The notes beneath the pieces were generated by a model, which saw only the letters and a program-made list of their open reading frames with translations, made no database searches and had not been told where the DNA came from. Positions 4,204 through 7,643 of a DNA stretch of 7,643 nt are shown piece by piece (the first letter of the stretch is position 1; every line of letters starts with the position of its first letter). The position numbers were made by a program, and so were the translations under genes. The stretch spans positions 1 through 7,643 of the forward strand of contig CAZBBC010000191.1 of assembly GCA_964489835.1 (NCBI GenBank). Reading direction: 5' to 3'. This stretch comes from CAZBBC01 sp964489835. Its GTDB lineage: Bacteria > Calditrichota > Calditrichia > JAJRVZ01.

Positions 4204-7086
4204 ATGAATGATGGGAACAGAACCAAAGCACAGCTGCTGTCAGAGTTAAAACAATTACGCAGCAGGATCGGGAAAATCGAGAAGGCAGATTCTCATTACA
4301 ATCTGGCTGAAGATGAGAAAGCGTGTATTTTAAATTTGTCCACCGATTTAATTTGTATTGCTGGTATGGACGGGTATTTTAAGTACGTGAATCCTGCCTG
4401 GCAAAAGCTGCTCGGTTATTCCGCAAAGGAGCTGCTGAGCAGACCCTTCCTTGATTTTATTCATCCAGATGATCACAATAAAAATGATTCAGAAGTCGAA
4501 AAACTGGCTGAAGGTAAAATAACTCTTGATTTTGAAAACCGCTATATCCATAAAAACGGCTCAATCCGCTTGATATCCTGGATTGCCGCACCCATGCAGG
4601 GAAAATACATGATGTATTGCATCGGACGGGATATTACACCGTGTAATGAGATGGATAAAAAGCTTCATATAAATGAACGGCGCCTGGCGGCACTGATGAA
4701 AAATTTGCCGGGCATGGCTTACCGCTGTTTAAATAAACCCGGCTGGCCCATGCTGTTTGTCAGCCAAGGCAGCATTAAGTTAACAGGCTATACCCCGGAT
4801 GAATTAACGAGTAAAACTAAGGTGCTGTATGGAGAAATAATTCATCCCGATGACCGTGAGAAAGTCTGGCAGAAAGTACAGCAGGCTGTTCAAAATAAAA
4901 AACCGTTTGAAATGGAATACGGCATCACTGCAAAAAATGGTGAAGAGAGATGGGTTTGGGAGCGGGGGCAGGCAGTGAATATTAACGGGGACATGCCTGT
5001 ATTGGAGGGTTTTATCTCCGATATAACAGCGATTAAAATGGCCAGTCAGGAGCTGCGCAAAAGTGAAGCATTGAAAAATTCGATAATTGAGAGCAGCCAC
5101 GACTGTATAAAACTTCTTGATACGGCAGGAAATTTATTATTTATAAACAAGAGCGGCCGGGAATTGCTGAAAATCGATGATATGAAGAGTTACCTGAATT
5201 GCAGCTGGGTGGATTTTTGGAAAGACAAAGACAGAAATGCCGCGTTAAAGGCAGTTAAGTCAGCAGCAAAAGGAGGCATAGGGAAATTTCAAGGGTACTG
5301 CCCGACCGCAAAAAAGACCCCTAAATGGTGGGATATTATCATTACTCCGATAAAGGACAGCAATGGCAAAGTGGAGAACCTGCTGGCTGTTTCCCGTGAT
5401 ATCACCGAACGCAGGCAGGCGGAAGAGGCTTTACGCGAAAGTGAATTGCGATTTAAGCAAATATCGGAAAATGCACAGGAATTGATTTGGGAAGTGGACA
5501 ATAATGGTTTATACACTTATATAAGTCCGGTTATAAAAGATTTATTAGGCTATGAAGCTGAAGAAGTCATCGGGATTAAATATTTTTATGATTTTTTTGA
5601 TCCGGAAAATAAAGAAGAGAAAAAACAGGCGGCGCTTGGAATGTTTGCCCGTAAAGAAGACTTCAGAAATTTTATTAATAGTAACATTCACAAAGATGGT
5701 AGAAAAATTATTCTTTCTACCTCCGGTATTCCAATTCTTGATATGGAAAATAACCCTATTGGTTACCGCGGGGTTGATATTGATATTACTGAACGCATAC
5801 GGGCAGAAGAATTGTTGAAATCAAGTGAAAAAAACTATCGCGAATTAATTGATGGAATGAACGAAACAGTATGGGTTATTAGTTATAACGGGGATCTTAT
5901 TGACGTCAACAAGACTGCAGTTGAAGTTCTGGGTTATTCAAAAGAAGAGTTGTTTTCTATAGGACTTTACGGTATCGATTCCTCGATGAAAAAAGAAGAC
6001 ATTCAAGCGCTTGCTAAAGCAATGTCGTCGGATAAAGTACAGATTTTTGAGACATCACATAAAACCAAAGATGGAATAACCTTTCCAGTCGAGATTTATT
6101 CCAGTCTTGTGACTTATCAGGGTGAAAAAGCAATTTTAAGTATTGCAAGAAATATTACCGGGCGCAAGCAGGCTGAATTAGAAATAATAAATAAGGAAAA
6201 AGAACTTCGGCTGGTTACTGAATCATCTTTAGATACAATTTTCACTATGACAAAAACCGGAACTTTTTTGTACATCAGTCCCGCTGTAAAAGATCTTATA
6301 GGATATGAACCGAAAGAAATAATTGGTACGTCGCTTACTAAATACGTTCCAAAAAAAGAATTAACAAGATGTTTCCAAATACTTAAGGATGTTTTTATAA
6401 ATAAAAAAATAGTTCAAAATTTTGAAACATATGTAAAACATCGGGATGGCAGGCTTATACCGGTTGATATCAGTGGGCAGTTAATAAAACGAGAAGATAG
6501 ATGGATTGCCCAGGGAACTATCAGAAATATCACTGAGCGCAAGCAGGCGGAACAGGCTTTGCTTGAGAATGAAACGAAATACCGGACTCTGGTAACAAAA
6601 AGTCCGGATGGAATTTTCATTGCTGATTTAAAAGGTAATTTTTTATCCGTAAACCAGGCCATGTGCGAAAACCTCAAATACACAAAAAAAGAGTTTCTTT
6701 CGATGAAGTTGTCTAAAATTATTCTGCAACAATACGTACCGCTTCATCAGAAAAGACTACAGGCTATAATAAATGGAGAAAGTAAACAAGAAGCGGCGGC
6801 ATATGAAGTGAAGGCCAAAGACGGCAGAGTTCGTTTCATAGAAGTTCTGTCGGCGCCCTATTATAAGGATGAAAATATAATCGGATTTCAGGGTATTGCC
6901 CGCGATATTACCGAGCGCAATCTGGCGGAGGCGGCAATCAAAACTCAACTCGAAGAACTGCAACGCTGGCACAAAGCCATGTTAAGGCGTGAGGATCGTA
7001 TCCTTGGTCTTAAGCGTGAGGTGAATGAAGTGCTGGGCAAGACGGGCCAGCCGCCGCGCTACCTCACGGTAGAATCAGAAAAATAA
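4204..7086 (+). CDS. Seven-PAS-domain sensor protein without an output domain
   Basis: This 960-residue soluble protein starts with a charged helix (1-34) and carries seven PAS/PAC units at about 40-145, 160-275, 290-400, 415-528, 543-652, 668-777 and 791-903. Most end in the linker DITERxxAE or a close variant (RDIT, SDIT, RNITGRK), the usual signalling helix between PAS units. The second unit has the HPDDRE...W.W.RG pattern of PAS_3. No membrane segment, HisKA, HATPase, GGDEF, EAL or receiver domain is present. Residues 916-960 form a helical tail (LEELQRWH..MLRREDRILGLKREVNEVLGKTGQPPRY) that I recall from other PAS proteins. PAS units sense small ligands, haem, flavin or redox state; none can be assigned here. 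The likely partners are the sensor-less kinase at 779 and the KaiC-type ATPase downstream, both inferred from context. Base composition rises at the last PAS/tail boundary. Confidence 0.92.
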   Translation: MNDGNRTKAQLLSELKQLRSRIGKIEKADSHYNLAEDEKACILNLSTDLICIAGMDGYFKYVNPAWQKLLGYSAKELLSRPFLDFIHPDDHNKNDSEVEKLAEGKITLDFENRYIHKNGSIRLISWIAAPMQGKYMMYCIGRDITPCNEMDKKLHINERRLAALMKNLPGMAYRCLNKPGWPMLFVSQGSIKLTGYTPDELTSKTKVLYGEIIHPDDREKVWQKVQQAVQNKKPFEMEYGITAKNGEERWVWERGQAVNINGDMPVLEGFISDITAIKMASQELRKSEALKNSIIESSHDCIKLLDTAGNLLFINKSGRELLKIDDMKSYLNCSWVDFWKDKDRNAALKAVKSAAKGGIGKFQGYCPTAKKTPKWWDIIITPIKDSNGKVENLLAVSRDITERRQAEEALRESELRFKQISENAQELIWEVDNNGLYTYISPVIKDLLGYEAEEVIGIKYFYDFFDPENKEEKKQAALGMFARKEDFRNFINSNIHKDGRKIILSTSGIPILDMENNPIGYRGVDIDITERIRAEELLKSSEKNYRELIDGMNETVWVISYNGDLIDVNKTAVEVLGYSKEELFSIGLYGIDSSMKKEDIQALAKAMSSDKVQIFETSHKTKDGITFPVEIYSSLVTYQGEKAILSIARNITGRKQAELEIINKEKELRLVTESSLDTIFTMTKTGTFLYISPAVKDLIGYEPKEIIGTSLTKYVPKKELTRCFQILKDVFINKKIVQNFETYVKHRDGRLIPVDISGQLIKREDRWIAQGTIRNITERKQAEQALLENETKYRTLVTKSPDGIFIADLKGNFLSVNQAMCENLKYTKKEFLSMKLSKIILQQYVPLHQKRLQAIINGESKQEAAAYEVKAKDGRVRFIEVLSAPYYKDENIIGFQGIARDITERNLAEAAIKTQLEELQRWHKAMLRREDRILGLKREVNEVLGKTGQPPRYLTVESEK

Positions 7087-7176
7087 CGTAAGGGCGAAGC
7101 ATTTGTGCCAGGACACATTTAAAAATTTGGACGTCTACGCACATATTGCTTAACCCCAATATAGGAGGGATGAAAA
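7087..7176. other. Spacer before kaiC with a strong ribosome binding site
   Basis: This 90-base spacer has no clear terminator, so PAS gene and kaiC may be one transcript. AGGAGG (7163-7168) lies 8 bases before ATG 7177. AGGGCGAAGCATT (7091-7103) resembles the widespread intergenic palindromic repeat that begins GTAGGGGCGAAGCATT in many bacteria, but the second arm is poor, so it could be a decayed copy or chance. Confidence 0.4.
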
Positions 7177-7643
7177 ATGGCAAAATCAGGAAAGCAACTG
7201 CCCAAATCGCCGACCGGCATCCAGGGGTTGGACGAAATCACCGGCGGTGGATTACCTAAAGGCAGGCCGACACTGATCAGCGGCGGCGCGGGCTGCGGCA
7301 AGACGCTGCTTGCCATGGAGTTTCTGGTGCGCGGCGCGACGCAGTTCAACGAACCGGGCGTCTTTATGGCTTTCGAAGAGACTGCCGAAGACCTGACCCG
7401 AAACGTTGCCTCGCTCGGTTTCGACTTGAAAAACCTGATCGTGCACAAGAAGATGGTGCTGGATTTTGTTTACATCGAGCGCAACGAAATCGAAGAGACC
7501 GGCGAATACGATCTGGAAGGGTTGTTCATCCGCCTCGGGCAAGCCATTGACTCTATCGGCGCCAAACGCGTGGTGCTGGATACCATCGAATCGCTCTTTG
7601 CCGGCTTGTCCAATCCGCTTATCCTTCGCGCTGAACTGCGCCG
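7177..7643 (+). CDS. kaiC: KaiC-type RecA-superfamily ATPase, 3' end outside the window
   Basis: The first 155 residues are visible. They match the N-terminal (CI-like) ATPase domain of KaiC-family proteins: TGIQGLDEITGGGLPKG (13-29), Walker A GGAGCGKT (36-43), the catalytic glutamate pair E67-E68 in FMAFEE, and Walker B VVLD ending at D135 followed by TIESL. The stretch EIEETGEYDLEGLFIRLG is characteristic of the KaiC homologues common outside cyanobacteria. Cyanobacterial KaiC is the clock ATPase and autokinase. In other phyla the role is varied and includes stress and signalling functions, so a clock should not be assumed. Full KaiC proteins have two such domains, and the second would lie beyond the window. 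The gene is much richer in G+C than the genes at 310-6900, which hints at a separate origin. kaiB often lies next to such genes and may follow. Confidence 0.92.
   Translation, partial: MAKSGKQLPKSPTGIQGLDEITGGGLPKGRPTLISGGAGCGKTLLAMEFLVRGATQFNEPGVFMAFEETAEDLTRNVASLGFDLKNLIVHKKMVLDFVYIERNEIEETGEYDLEGLFIRLGQAIDSIGAKRVVLDTIESLFAGLSNPLILRAELR

Noticed and set aside
7107..7117. TGTGCCAGGACACA-like symmetry as a terminator or operator
   Set aside because: The stem is only four base pairs and no T run follows it.
7119..7542. Two overlapping minus-strand frames opposite kaiC
   Set aside because: They are long only because the G+C-rich kaiC codons leave few stops on the other strand. KaiC motifs on the + strand are unmistakable.
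7177..7643. Assigning a circadian clock to this organism
   Set aside because: Only part of one KaiC-type protein is visible and no kaiA or kaiB is in the window. Most non-cyanobacterial KaiC homologues are not shown to keep circadian time.

Overview
The window looks like a contig from a Gram-negative bacterium of the FCB superphylum (Bacteroidota, Ignavibacteria, Calditrichota, KSB1 and relatives), probably a metagenome scaffold. Two things point there: a secreted LamG protein ending in an NPFNP-type C-terminal sorting domain of the type IX secretion kind, and a run of exactly 100 N that looks like a scaffold join. The lineage is inferred from protein style, not from a marker gene. All genes are on the + strand.

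Layout. Positions 1-189 are a repeat: reversed heptamers (TAGGSAA) at the left edge, an 87-base core with a hairpin, then twelve perfectly phased copies of the heptamer YTSCCTA. After a 120-base leader come a stand-alone receiver protein (310-693) and a compact soluble histidine kinase (779-1531). A 22-codon reading frame (686-754) links the two and is in frame with the kinase, separated from it by a single stop. Positions 1595-1759 hold a 54-codon remnant whose start matches the N-terminus of the large PAS protein further on. A secreted tandem-LamG protein (from 1807 to 4168) is interrupted by the assembly gap. A 960-residue protein with seven PAS domains and no kinase or other output domain follows (4204-7086). 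The window ends inside a KaiC-type ATPase (from 7177).

How the genes may work together. The receiver and the kinase look like a two-component pair without their own sensor. The PAS protein is a sensor without its own output. It ends in a short conserved-looking tail (RWH...RREDR..GLKREVNEVL...PPRY) just upstream of the KaiC-type ATPase. A reasonable inference is a split signalling module: a PAS array sensing ligand or redox state, a soluble kinase and receiver carrying phosphate, and a KaiC-family ATPase as a partner. The base composition rises sharply at the last PAS/tail boundary and stays high into kaiC, which suggests that tail and ATPase have a shared history distinct from the rest of the PAS gene. 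The LamG surface protein sits between the PAS remnant and the intact PAS gene and may be an insertion or a rearrangement product.
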